This document shows, piece by piece, positions 12,657 through 23,931 of a stretch of 64,000 nt of DNA. The position numbers and the translations under genes were made by a program. The notes beneath the pieces were generated by a model. That model saw only the letters and a program-made list of their open reading frames with translations. It was not told the DNA's origin and did not search any database. Each line of letters starts with the position of its first letter. Within the stretch, counting starts at the first letter, position 1. The stretch is from positions 930,001 to 994,000 of the forward strand of contig NW_027490181.1 of assembly GCF_050948175.1 (NCBI RefSeq), given 5' to 3'. This stretch comes from Xylocopa sonorina. Its lineage: Eukaryota; Arthropoda; Insecta; Hymenoptera; Apidae.

Positions 12657-13318
12657 ACATAACGGGTAAAACTAGCGTCCCCACGGTTGTCATAAATTCT
12701 AACGCGTTAATTGAACCCGTAGTAATGATGATCGACACCGGAGCCGAGATCAACGTGATCAAGGAAAACGCGCTAAAACCTAAAACTCTAATTAACACTG
12801 GAGAACGCCTAACTATTATCGGTGTAACTCAGGGAACCGTAGCCACCTTAGGGACGGTTACGTTACCGATATTTTCTCGTGACGTTCCGTTTAATGTTGT
12901 CAGTTCCGACTTCCCAATTAAATCCGCCGGGATCCTGGGATCCGGGTTTTGTGCAAAAGCGGATATATCTTTTAGAAATAAATATATCCTGTGGCACGGG
13001 AATAGGATCCTATTTGCACGTCGCGAAGACGTTTTAAATAAAATAACACTTCCTCCGCGGACTAACTCGGGCATACGCGTCGGAATAATTAATTCAGGCG
13101 TAGGCGAAGGAATAATCCCCCGAACACAGATCGCGAAGGGAGTATATTTCGGTCATGCTATCGTTAAAGTGCGAAACGGCCATGCGATAGCAAGCATAAT
13201 TAATGCGACCGATACCGAGATCGAGATCGCGGTGCCCAGAATTCATCTGGACCCGCTTCCCGTTCTCGAATCGCTGAAACGCGAACCAGCGTTATATTCG
13301 TTATTTACGAATACTTCT

Positions 13319-13558
13319 AAATCCACTGTTTCTAATACAAAAATCAATACTAAATCCACTGTTTCTAATACAAAAATCAATACTAAATCCACTGTTTCTA
13401 ATACAAAAATGAATACTAAATCCACTGTTTCAAGCATGCGTACTAATTCTACTAATACTAAATCCACTGTTTCCAGCATGCCTACTAATCCAATTAATAC
13501 TAAATCCACTGTCTCAAGCATGCGTACTAACTCGACTAATTCCAAATCCACTGTATCC
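13319..13558 (+). repeat. In-frame tandem repeats in pol linker (3 x 33 bp, 3 x 42 bp)
   Basis: Three 33-bp units (peptide KSTVSNTKINT) at 13319-13417 are followed by three 42-bp units (KSTVSSMRTNSTNT and variants) at 13418-13543 and a partial unit. All keep the pol frame. They lie between protease and reverse transcriptase, a place where gypsy elements normally have only a short spacer. The same array is in copy 3 at about 56869-57108. Confidence 0.9.
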
Positions 13559-14359
13559 ACTCTAAAACGAGTATTCCCAAATCCCACTGTATCTAATGCT
13601 AACATTGTTTCAAAATCCACTACAAATTCTACGAATTCCAACGAAAATCTCTTACCATCGTCACGCGATATTCAACACAAAGTTTCCAACCATGATAAAT
13701 CTTCCAATAACAACCTCAGAAAATCCACAAAAATTTTTTCAAGTGCCATCGAAGGTACGCAACGTAACTTAAACATCCGCGCGAAAGATACACAAAATAA
13801 ATCTCTTCTCAAAAGCGATAGCGAACGACACTTGAAACGCGACACTCCGCGCGCCACTCAAAATGTAACGCAACCTCAAAGCCGATTCGACGAAATAGTC
13901 GCGTCACTCCGTCTAGATCATCTAAACAGCGAAGAAAGAAATAATATATACAAACTGATTTCTAACAATCAAGATTTATTCCATCTCCCAGGCGATAAAT
14001 TAGGATTTACCAATGTAACCGAGCACCGTATTCCAACGATAAATGATCAGCCAATAAACGTGAAACAATACCGCTTCCCGCCGATACACAAGGAAGAAAT
14101 ACAACGTCAAATAGATCAATTACTAGAAAAGGAAATTATTAAACCGTCAAAATCTCCATATAATTCACCGCTCTGGGTTGTACCCAAGAAACCGGATTCT
14201 TTAGGAAATAAAAGATGGAGAGTTGTAATAGACTATCGAAGCCTGAACGAAAAATCCATCGCCGATGCGTACCCGCTCCCGTGTATAACGGAGATACTAG
14301 ATAAGTTAGGAAGCGCAAAGTACTTCAGTACCTTTGATTTAGCAAGTGGATTCCATCAA

Positions 14360-14372
14360 ATCCCAATGTCAG
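14360..14372. repeat. Target duplication of nested element, left side, copy 1
   Basis: ATCCCAATGTCAG, codons of the RT segment, ends where the R1-like 3' end begins. In copy 3 it is present on both sides (57910-57922 and 63776-63788). The right-hand copy is lost here together with the 5' part of the nested element. Confidence 0.8.
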
Positions 14373-14769
14373 GATTTATTGTCTGCCCTACACCAGGACG
14401 GTGATCAGGCGTGCTTCCTCACCCAGACGGGTATACGCGACATAATCTAGCCTCTACCTCCCAGGGTACTCCCACCTCACTGAAACGGGCGATGGAAAAA
14501 TCCAGATGTGCCGGGGCGCCTTTCCCACCGGGCGAGTCCTTCAGCTACTCCGTCGGAGAGGACGAATCCTAACCGCCGGAGCACCCACGGGGAACCTCGG
14601 GGAGGCGAACTCGCTACGTGCACGCTCACTCTGACCCTTTATTTAGAAATTTAAAGAGCTTTGATCGACTGAAGAGTTGTCGATCAAAGCAAGACCTCAA
14701 CTACTGGTTTGAATGGAATTTCCATTCTGAAGACTTAACTTTTGTATTCTATCCAACGATGGAGCAAGC
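14373..14769 (-). other. 3' untranslated region of nested element, copy 1
   Basis: About 400 bp between the ORF2 stop and the element end. It holds a perfect 12-bp stem with a 9-base loop at 14658-14690 (arms GCTTTGATCGAC and GTCGATCAAAGC), an 8-bp palindrome with a one-base centre at 14711-14727 and CTCCG-T-CGGAG at 14548-14558. There is no poly(A) tail; AATAAA (minus strand, 14375-14380) sits two bases from the end. R1 and R2 families often end without poly(A), and their RT recognises 3' UTR RNA structure for target-primed reverse transcription. That the hairpin does so here is inference. Eight bases present in copy 3 are missing near 14618. Confidence 0.7.
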
Positions 14770-17700
14770 CTACTCCATGAACATCTTCAGCCAGAGCGCT
14801 TCCTGGCTGAAGCTGGCGAGCACAGAGAAGGCCTCTGGCGACGACACCAAGTGCGGTGCCGCCTCCGGCCATCTCCACTCACTCGCCGGGATAATGTCTC
14901 GCAGAGCTTCTCTCTGCGCTTCGAAGAGTGGGCACTCTAGTAGGAAGTGTCCCACTGTATCTGCTGCACCTCCGCAGATACATGTCGAGTCATTGACAAC
15001 GGCGTACGTCAATAGACGAGCCATAAAGTTGCCATGCCCCGACAGCACCTGCGTGGTGTAGTGACTTGGCCTAATCCAGTCGGCGGCCAGTCTTACTCTA
15101 ACATCCTGAAAAAAGTCATACGTCGTGCGACCCTTGTGGGAATCTTTCCACCGGGTTTGCCACACGTTTATGACTTCAATTTTAACGCGTTCTTCACCGT
15201 CTTCCAATCCACTTTGGATGACGGTGTTCCCTATCCTGGCGTCTCTTCCTCTACGAAAATTGTAGAGGGCCCTATGCTGCTGGACGACCATGTCTATAGG
15301 GGCCGCGCCAGCCACTACGCACGCACCTTCCCACGATATCCGGCGGTATGCACCGGTCATCGCGATCAAGGCGCGACGTTGCGCGGATCTGAGCACCTTC
15401 CACTCTCTCTCCATGCACAGGTCGGCCCATCCCGCCGAGGCATACACCATCGTCGAGACGAACGAACCCCTGTAGATGCCATCGAGAGAGCTGAAGCGGA
15501 GCCCCCACGTACATCTCGCCAGCCTACTAAGTTTACTGAACAGCGACCCGACCTTGTCGCTCAAATATCTACAATGGGATCTGACTCCCATACCTGCGTC
15601 TATGTTGACGCCAAGGTACCGTACCGCGTGCTTGAATTTAATACTATTATTCCCTAATCGGATGGTCGGCGGTCTCGCGGCAAGGTCGGCTTTAGAAGAC
15701 CGAACGGCCTTGCGTTTTCTGTCCGGGCGCGTGCCTCCTCTTCTTCCTATCGCTGGCCTCTCGATCAAACCACTCTTGAGGACAATTGCCTCCGTCTTTG
15801 TGGCCGGTACTTCGAGTTTCGCCAGCCTACACCAAAGGAGAATCTGGTCAACAACTTGTTGACCATTTATCTCCAATTCTCTTCTACTATTTCCGCTTAC
15901 GAGGACTAGGAGATCGTCCGCGTAAGCTATGAACCTATTCTCGACTGTGGTCTGGAGTGACCGCAGGAGATTGTCAAACATAAGGTTCCAGCAGGCGGGA
16001 CCGAGAACGGAGCCTTGCGGACACCCTCTCGTCGCCCGCTTGGAAACCTGTACAGATACTATTGAGAGTCTAACCCGTCGGCCGTCGAAGTAACTTTTCA
16101 TTACTTCGAAAACGTTCCGAGGGCAGCCTCTTTCTTTCATCGACTCTAAGACTAGAGGCCACCAGACATTGTCGAAGGCTCCAGAGATGTCGAAGAGAAG
16201 CGCCACAGCGTATCGATGCTCGGAAGCATCGACCATGCGGCGCATCTCCACGACCGCTTCTTCCGCCGACCTTCCGGGCGTGAACCCGAACTGTCGGTCG
16301 GAGACCATCCCAGAGGCCAACGACGTCTGGTAGAGACGCTTTTTTAGGAGCTTCTCGAGGAGTTTCCCTACTACTGAGAGGAGACAGATCGGTCGGTAGG
16401 ACTTCGGATCCTTCTCGTCTTTCCCTTCCTTCAAGAGGACTCTGAGAGAGCCCTCCTTCCAGATCGAGGGGAAGACGCCCCATTGAAGGCATCCGTTAAA
16501 TATTCTTGTCATCTGACCGGGAATTATACCTACGGTGGCCTTCAGCGCCTGGACCTCTACGTGGTCCGGCCCCGGTGCCTTTCTATTTTTGAAAGTCTTT
16601 ACTGCACTCACTACCTCCGCTTCCGTGAAGCAGGAGGCATCAGGAGTGTCAGGCGCGAAGTGTGCGCTTTCCCTAATCTCACGCTGCTCCGGCGTGTCTT
16701 CTTCTTCCCGGTCCTCGGGGACGTGCGTACTCAGGAGTAAGCTGGCTGTCTCGCGGCTATCATATGTGTTGTCTCTACCACGCCGGAGAGTACTAAGGAC
16801 TCTCTCAACTCGGAGTTTATTCGCCTGGAGCTTATAGACGGTACTCCAGGGCCCCGAGTTCCCGTTCGACGTTACAAAGCGTCGCCAGCTTTCGAGTTTC
16901 GTCCCCTTCACCTTATTGTTATATTCCCGCAAAGAGGAGCGGTACTTTAACCATTTTTCTTGGCGAGCGGTTTCGTCTCGTTCCTTCTGAGCCACACATC
17001 TCAGACTGTGCACAGATCTTTTCATATCTGAAAGTTCTTTCGTCCACCACGGGTTGGACTTTCTAAGTTGTCTTTTGTAAGGCATTGACGCGGCACAGGA
17101 ATCAGTGATGACTCCCGTTAGCGTCTCCGCCAACCTATCTACATCTTCCGCAGACTCCAGCCTTACTGTCTCGAGCCTCGATCTAGATTGATCGGCCAGG
17201 CTTTCAGTGAAGAGCTCCCAATCGGCTCGATTGACGTCGAACCGAGTGCTTGCTCCTCCCTGATCCACCGCTACAGTGCTCGGTACCCTCAGCCGGATGT
17301 CAATTGCGTTGTGATCGCTGGTCACCCAATCTCTCCGTACCCTCCAGCCCCCGATGAGTGGGAGCATGGTTGGCGATGCCAGAGTAACGTCGATGTATGA
17401 CGAGCCCCTGGTCGACCAGTAGGTAGGTAGCTGACCGATATCGTTCACAACTTCCATGCCAAACGCCCGTATGAGCTCCTCGAACTCTGCTCCCCTATCG
17501 TCTGTACTCTGCGGCCCCCAGAGTGACGACCGGGCGTTGGCATCTACCGAAACTAACAATCTCTTCCCCCTCAGATTACGAAACACCGTCTCGAGGTGCC
17601 TGAGGTGCATCTCGATATCGTCGCTGTACTGGAAGTAGCACGATACGACGTATACCGAGATGCCGGGCGCCAGCACTTCCGCACAAACGCAGTGCGTATT

Positions 17701-17898
17701 GCTAAGCTGCGAGATGAATACCATTTCGATACGAGGGTTGCTAACGGCGTCTGCCGCCCACGGGTGTTGTGAGCTTACAGCCGCCACCTTCATACCGATC
17801 CCTAGTCCACAAATAGCATAGCTCGTGCTTAGTTTCCTAGCGTATGGCTCCTGCAATAGCAGGACGTCTAGGTACTTTTCTGCAACGAGCTGAGTCAC
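14770..17898 (-). pseudogene. ORF2 of R1-like element (endonuclease, reverse transcriptase), copy 1
   Basis: The open stretch is 1042 codons. N-terminal apurinic-type endonuclease: QEPYA at 16-20, SVDANARSSLWG at 117-128, SSYID at 166-170 and SDHNAID at 194-200, the order and motifs of R1-clade enzymes. Reverse transcriptase: APGPDHV near 441, FDISGAFD at 569-576, GCPQGSVLGP at 625-634 and YADD at 659-662, all apparently intact. A C-terminal Cys-His motif, CxC-x8-H-x4-C, is at 973-989. The protein would nick target DNA and reverse-transcribe the element RNA. A one-base deletion near 17902 (GCCTG here, GCCCTG in copy 3) throws the true N-terminus out of frame, and the promoter region is gone, so this copy is dead although its catalytic core reads through. 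Confidence 0.88.
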
Positions 17899-17956
17899 TT
17901 GCCTGTGACTGCAGCTGAGTGTTGCATGTTCAGCTGCAGTATCCTAAGTCCCGTGG

Positions 17957-18099
17957 TCGCGATTGTTTACGGTGCCCGCGTCTTGCCAGAATCGACGAAC
18001 CCGGTCATACGCGTTTTATACCAGACAGAATTTTCGACTAAAAGGCTTGTGTCATACAGCCTCCAGGGACACGAATAATTTGTTCACCAGGACGTGACA
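17957..18099 (+). mobile_element. 3' LTR remnant of copy 1
   Basis: These 143 bp correspond to 11137-11279 of the 5' LTR and end in GACGTGACA. About ten substitutions separate the two by eye, so the insertion is not recent. The first six bases (TCGCGA) are also the end of the nested element, marking the deletion junction. Confidence 0.9.
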
Positions 18100-18103
18100 C
18101 TAC
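18100..18103. repeat. Target-site duplication, right, copy 1
   Basis: CTAC, matching 9943-9946. The satellite resumes as TTCCTAGCACGGAAG; the CACGG variant (normally CAAGG) recurs right of the solo LTR. Confidence 0.9.
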
Positions 18104-20277
18104 TTCCTAGCACGGAAGTGTCGCATTTACATTCTTTTGAAGTGAATACGAGGTATACATAACACTGCACAATGAATGTTATATCATAATACGAAACATA
18201 GAAATGAGATGCGATATGGCGATTTTAGAAGCATTAGAACTCTATTGCAACGATACGTAGATATCTGCAAACGCTACTTCCTTGCAAGCAAGAGTCGCAT
18301 TTACATTCTTTTGAAGTGAATACGAGGTATACACGACACTTCGCAATGAATATTATATCTTATCACGAAACATAGAAATGAGATGCGATATCGCGATTTA
18401 AAAAGCATTAGAACCCTATTGCATCGATACGTAGACATCTGCAAGCGCTATATCCTAGCAAGGATGTGTCGCATTTACATTCATTTGAAGTTTATGCGAG
18501 GTATACATGACACTTCGCTATGAATATTATATCTTATCATGAGACATATAAATGAGGTGCGATATCGCGTTTTAAGATGCATTAGAACTCTATTGTTTCG
18601 ATACGTAGACACCTACAAACGCTATTTCCTAGCAAGGAAGTGTCACATTTACATTCATTTGAAGCGTATGCGAGGTATACATGACACATCGCAATGAATG
18701 TTATATCTTAATACGAAACATAGAAATGAGATGCGATATGGCGATTTTAGAAGCATTAGAACTCTATTGCAACGATACGTAGATATCTGCAAACGCTACT
18801 TCCTTGCAAGCAAGAGTCGCATTTACATCCTTTTGAAGTGAATACGAGGTATACACGACACTTCGCAATGAATATTATATCTTAACACGAAACATAGAAA
18901 TGAGATGCGATATCTCGTTTTAAGATGCATTAGAAATCTGTTGCTTCGATACGTAGACATCTGCCATCTCTATTTCCTAGCAAGGAAGTTTTGCATTTAC
19001 ATTCTTTTGAAGCGAAAACGTGGTATACATGATATTCCGCAATGAATATTATATCTTATCATAAAACAAAGAAATGAGATGCGATATGGCGATTTAAGAA
19101 GCATTAGAACTCTATTGCTTCGATACGTAGATATTTGCAGACGCTATTTCCTAGCAAGGAAGTGTCGCATTTATATTCATTTGAAGTGTAGACGAGATAT
19201 ACATAACACTGCACAATGAATATTATATCTCATCATGAAACGTAGAAGTGAGATGCGATATCGCGATTTAAGAAGCATTACAACTCTATTGCTTCGATTC
19301 GTAGACATCTGCAAACGCTAGTTCCTAGCAAGGAAGTGTCGCATTTACATTCATTTGAAGTATATGCGAGGAATACAAGACACTGCGCAATGAATATTAT
19401 ATCTTATCATGGAACACACAAACGAAATGCGATATTGCGATTTAAGGAGCATAAGAACTCTACTGCTTCGGCACGTAGCCATCTGCAAACGCTACTTCCT
19501 AGCAAGGAAGTGTCGCATTTACATTCTTTTGAAAGGAATACAAGGTATACATGACACTGACAAAGAATATTATATCTTATCGTAAAACATAGAAATGAGA
19601 TGCGATACCTCGTTTTAAGAAGCATTAGAACTCTGTTTCTTCGATCCGCAGACAACTGCCATCGCTATGTCCTAGCAAGGAAGTGTCGCATTTTCATTCT
19701 TTTGAAGTGAATACAAGGTATACATGACACATCGTAATGAATATTATATCTTATCATGAAACATAGAAATGAGATGCGATATCGCGTTTTAAGAAGCATT
19801 AGAACTCTATTGCTTCGATACGTAGACATCTGGAAACGCTTCTTCCTAGCAGGGAAGTGTCGCACTTACATTCATTTGAAGTGAATATTAGGTGTATATA
19901 ACACTTCGCAATGAATATTATATCTTATCATGAAACATAGAAATGAGATGCGATATCGCGCTTTAAGAAGCGTTAGAAATCTATTGCTACGATGCGCAGG
20001 CATCTGCAAACGCTATTTCCTAGCAAGGAAGTGTCGCATTTACATTCTTTTGATGTGAATACGAGGTGTACCTCACACACCACAATGAATATTATATCTT
20101 ATCGTGAAACATAGGATTGAGATGCGATATCGCGATTTAAAAAGCATTAGAACCCTATTGCTGCGAAACGTAGATATCTGGGAACGACAGTTAACAGAAA
20201 GGAAGTGTCGCATTTACATTCTTTTGAAGTGTAGACGAGATATACATAACACTGCACAATGAATATTATATCTTGTC

Positions 20278-22260
20278 ATGAAACGTAGAAGTGAGGTGCG
20301 ATATCGCGATTTAAGAAGCATTAGAACTCTATTGCTTCGATACGTAGACATCTGCAAACGCTATTTCCTAGCAAGGAAGTGTCGCATTTACATTCACTTG
20401 AAGTGTATGCGAGGTATACATGACACTTCGCAATTAATATTATATACTATCATGAAACATAGAAATGAGATGCGATATCGCGTTTTCAGAAGCATTAGGA
20501 TTTTAATGCTACGATACGTAGACACCTGCAAACGCTATTTCCTAGCAAGGGAGAGTCGCATTTACATTCATTTGAAGTGTATGCGAGGTATACATGACAT
20601 TTCGCAATGATTATTATATCTCATCATGAAACATAGAAATGATATGCGACATCGCGTTTTAAGAAGCAGTAGAAGCCTATTGCTATTATACGCAGACATC
20701 TGCAAACGCTATTTCCTAGCAAGGAAGTGTCGCATTTACATTCATTTGAAGTGTATGCGAGGTATATATGACACTTCGCAATGAATATTATATCTTATCA
20801 TCAAACATAGAAATGTGATGCGATATCACGTTTTAAGAAGCATTAGAAGTCTATTGCTACGACACGTAGACATCTGCAACCGCTATTTCCTAGGAAGGAA
20901 GTGTCGCATTTACATTCGTTTGAAGTGAATACGAGGTGTACATGAAACTTGGCAAAGAATTTTGTATCTTATCATGAAACACAGAAACGAGATGCGATAT
21001 TACGATTTAAGAAGCATTAGAACTCTATTGCTTCGATACGTAGACATCTGCAAACGCTATTTCCAAGCAAGGAAGTGTCGCATTTACAATCTTCTGAAGT
21101 GAATACGAGGCATACATAACACTCCACAATGAATATTATACCTTATCATGAAACATAGAAACGAGAAGCGATATGACGATTTAAGAAGCATTAGAACTCT
21201 ATTTCTTCGATACGTAGACATCTGCAAACGCTATTTCCTAGCAAGGAAGTGTCGCATTTACATTCTTTTGAAGTGAATACGAGGTATACATAACACTGCA
21301 CAATGAATGTTATAGCTTATCATGAAACATAGAATAGAGGTGCGATATCGCGATTTAAGAAGCATTAGAACTCTATTGCTTCGATACGTAGACTCCTGCA
21401 AACTCTATTTCCTAGCAAGGAAGTGTTGCATTTACATTCTATTGAAGTCAATACGAGGTATACATAACACTGCACAGTGAATATTATATCTTATCATAAA
21501 ACATAGAAATGGGATGCGATATCTCCTTTTAAGAAGCATTAGTAGTCTGGTGCTTCGATACGTAGGCATCTGCAAACGCTACTTCCTAGCCAGGAAGTGT
21601 TGCATTTACATTCTTTTGAAGTGAACACGAAGTATACATGACACTCCGCAATGAATATTATATCTTATCATAAAACATAGGAATGACATGTGAAATCTCG
21701 TTTTAAGAAGCATTAGAACTCTGTTGCTTCGATACGTAGACATCTGCAAACGCTATTTTCTAGCAAGGAAGTGTCGCATTTACATTCTGTTGACGTGAGT
21801 ACGATGTATACATAACACTGCAAAATGAACATTCTATCTTATCATGAAGCATAGAAATGAGATGCGATATGACGATATAAGAAGCATTAGAACTCTAATG
21901 CTTCGATACGTAGACATCTGGAGACGCTACTTCCTAGCAAGGATGTGTCGCATTTACATTCATTTGAAGTGTAGACGAGATATACATAACACTGCACAAT
22001 GAATATTATATCTTATAATGAAACGTAGAAGTGAGATGCGATATCGCGATTTAAGAAGCATTAGAACTCTATTGCTTCGATACGTAGACATCTGCAAACG
22101 ATATATCCTAGCAAGGAATTGTTGCATTTACATTCTATTGAAGTGAATACGAGGTATACATAACACAACACAATGAATGTTATATCTCATCATGAAACAT
22201 AGAAATGAGATGCGATATCGCGATTTAAAAGGCATTAGAAATCTATTGCTACTATACGTA
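20278..22260 (+). repeat. Multi-monomer satellite duplication, first unit
   Basis: Pairs with 23932-26040. Rare variants are shared in the same order, for example ATGTTATAGCTTATC, TATGACGATATAAG and CGATATATCCTAGC. This is a block duplication, not independent monomers. Confidence 0.8.
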
Positions 22261-23931
22261 GACATCTGCAAACGCTACTCCCAATGAAGGAAGTGCTGCA
22301 TTTACATTCATTAGAAGTGAATACGAGGTATTCATGACACTCAGCAATGAATATTATACCTCATCATTAAAAATAGAAATGAGATTCCATATCGCGTTTT
22401 AAGAAGCAATAGTACTAAATTGCTACGATACGTAGACATCTGCAAACGCTATTTCCCAGCAATGAAGTGTCGCATTTACATTCAATTGAAGTGTAGACGA
22501 GGAATACATAACACTTCGTAATGAATATTATATCTTATCATGAAACATAGAAATGTGATGCGATATCGCGTATTAAGAAGCATTAGAACCCTATTGCTAC
22601 GATGCGTAGACATCTGCAAGCTATATTTTATAGCAAGGAAGTGTCGCATTTACATTCTTCTGAAGTGAATGCGAGGTATACATAACACTTCACAATGAAT
22701 ATTATATCTTATCACGAAACATAGAATTGAGATGCGATATCGCGTATTACGAAGCATTAGAGCTCTATCGCTTCGATACGTTGACATCTGGAAACTCTAT
22801 TTCCTAGAACGGAAGTGCCGCATTTACATCCATTTAAAGTGTAGACGAGGAATACATAACACTTCGCAATGAATATTATATCTTGTCACGGAACATAGAA
22901 ATGATATGCGATTGCACGGTTTGAGAAGCATTAGAACTCTATTGCTTCAATACGTAGACATATGGGAACGCGATATCCAAGAAAGGAAATGTCGCATTTA
23001 CATACAATTGAAGTGTAGGCGAGGAGTACGTAACACTCCACAATGAATATTATATCTTATCACGAAACATAGAAATGAGATGCGATATCGCGTATTAAGA
23101 AGCATTAGAGCTCTATTGCTTCGATACGTTGACATCTGGAAACGCTATTTCCTAGAGTGGAAGTGTCGCATTTACATTCATTTGAAGTGTATGCGAGGTG
23201 TAAGTGACACTCCGCAATGAATATTATATCTTATCATGAAACATAGAAATGAGATGCGATATCGCGTTTCAAGAAGCATTAGAACTCTATTTCTTCGATG
23301 CGTAGACATCTGGAAACGCTGTCTCCTAGCATGGAAGTGTCGCATTTACATTCAATTGAAGTGTAGACGAGGAATGCATAACACTTCGTAATGAATATTA
23401 TATCTTATCATGAAACATAGAAATGTGACGCGATATCGCGTATTATGAAGCAGTAGAACCCTATTGCTACGATGCGTAGACATCTGCAACCGATATTTTA
23501 TAGCAAGGAAGTGTCGCATTTACATTCTTTTGAAGTAAATACGAGGTATACATAACAGTGCACTATGTATATTATATCTTATCATGAAACATAGAAATGA
23601 GATGCAATATTGCGATTTAAGAAGCATTAGAACTCTATTGCTTCGATACGTAGACTTCTGCAAACGCTATTTCCTCGCACGGAAGTGTCGCATTTACATT
23701 CATTTGAAGAGTATGCGAGGTATACATGACACATCCTAATTAATATTATATCTTATCATGAAACATAGAAATGAGATGCGATATCGCGATTTAAGAAGCA
23801 TTAGAACTCTATTGCTTAGATACGCAGACATCTGCAAACGCTATTCCCTAGCAGGGAAGTGTTGCATTTACATTCATTTGAAGTGTAGACGAGATATACA
23901 TAACACTGCACAATGAATATTATATCTTATC

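Larger units (their letters stand above)
12521..14372 (+). pseudogene. pol: pol 5' part (protease and N-terminal reverse transcriptase), copy 1
   Basis: The frame is open from about 12521, overlaps the gag frame by about 130 bp and lies in the -1 phase to it, as in many Ty3/gypsy elements that make Gag-Pol by -1 frameshifting; I saw no canonical slippery heptamer. The aspartic protease motif DTGAEINVI is at residues 4-12 counted from ATG 12725. A repeat-rich, Ser/Thr/Asn-rich linker follows (about residues 199-400). Reverse transcriptase begins near residue 400, with SPYNSPLWVVPKK, WRVVIDYRSLNEK and FDLASGFHQIP. The gene is cut right after this last motif by the nested element; ten further codons and a stop (to 14404) come from that element. 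The rest of RT, RNase H and integrase are absent from this copy. Confidence 0.88.
14373..17962 (-). mobile_element. R1-clade-like non-LTR retrotransposon, 5'-deleted, nested in copy 1
   Basis: The nested element is antisense to its host. Its 3' end (minus strand ...CAATAAATC) abuts the target duplication at 14372. It contains a 3' untranslated region of about 400 bp and nearly all of ORF2, then stops at 17957-17962, where six bases (TCGCGA) are shared with the LTR sequence that follows. Compared with the complete copy at 57923-63775, about 2.28 kb of the 5' end is missing. This loss also removed host sequence on the far side, so it is a later deletion and not the 5' truncation common at insertion of non-LTR elements. 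Confidence 0.9.

Noticed and set aside
13243..13641. Minus-strand Val/Leu-rich frame opposite the pol linker
   Set aside because: It is the reverse of the KSTVS tandem repeat, with no independent support.
14373..14390. Poly(A) tail at the nested element's 3' end
   Set aside because: No A-run at the junction; the end is AATAAATC next to the target duplication in both copies.
15034..17638. Plus-strand open frames across the nested element (also 58592-61357)
   Set aside because: They lie antisense to ORF2, which has intact endonuclease and RT motifs. GC-rich coding sequence often leaves the opposite strand open.
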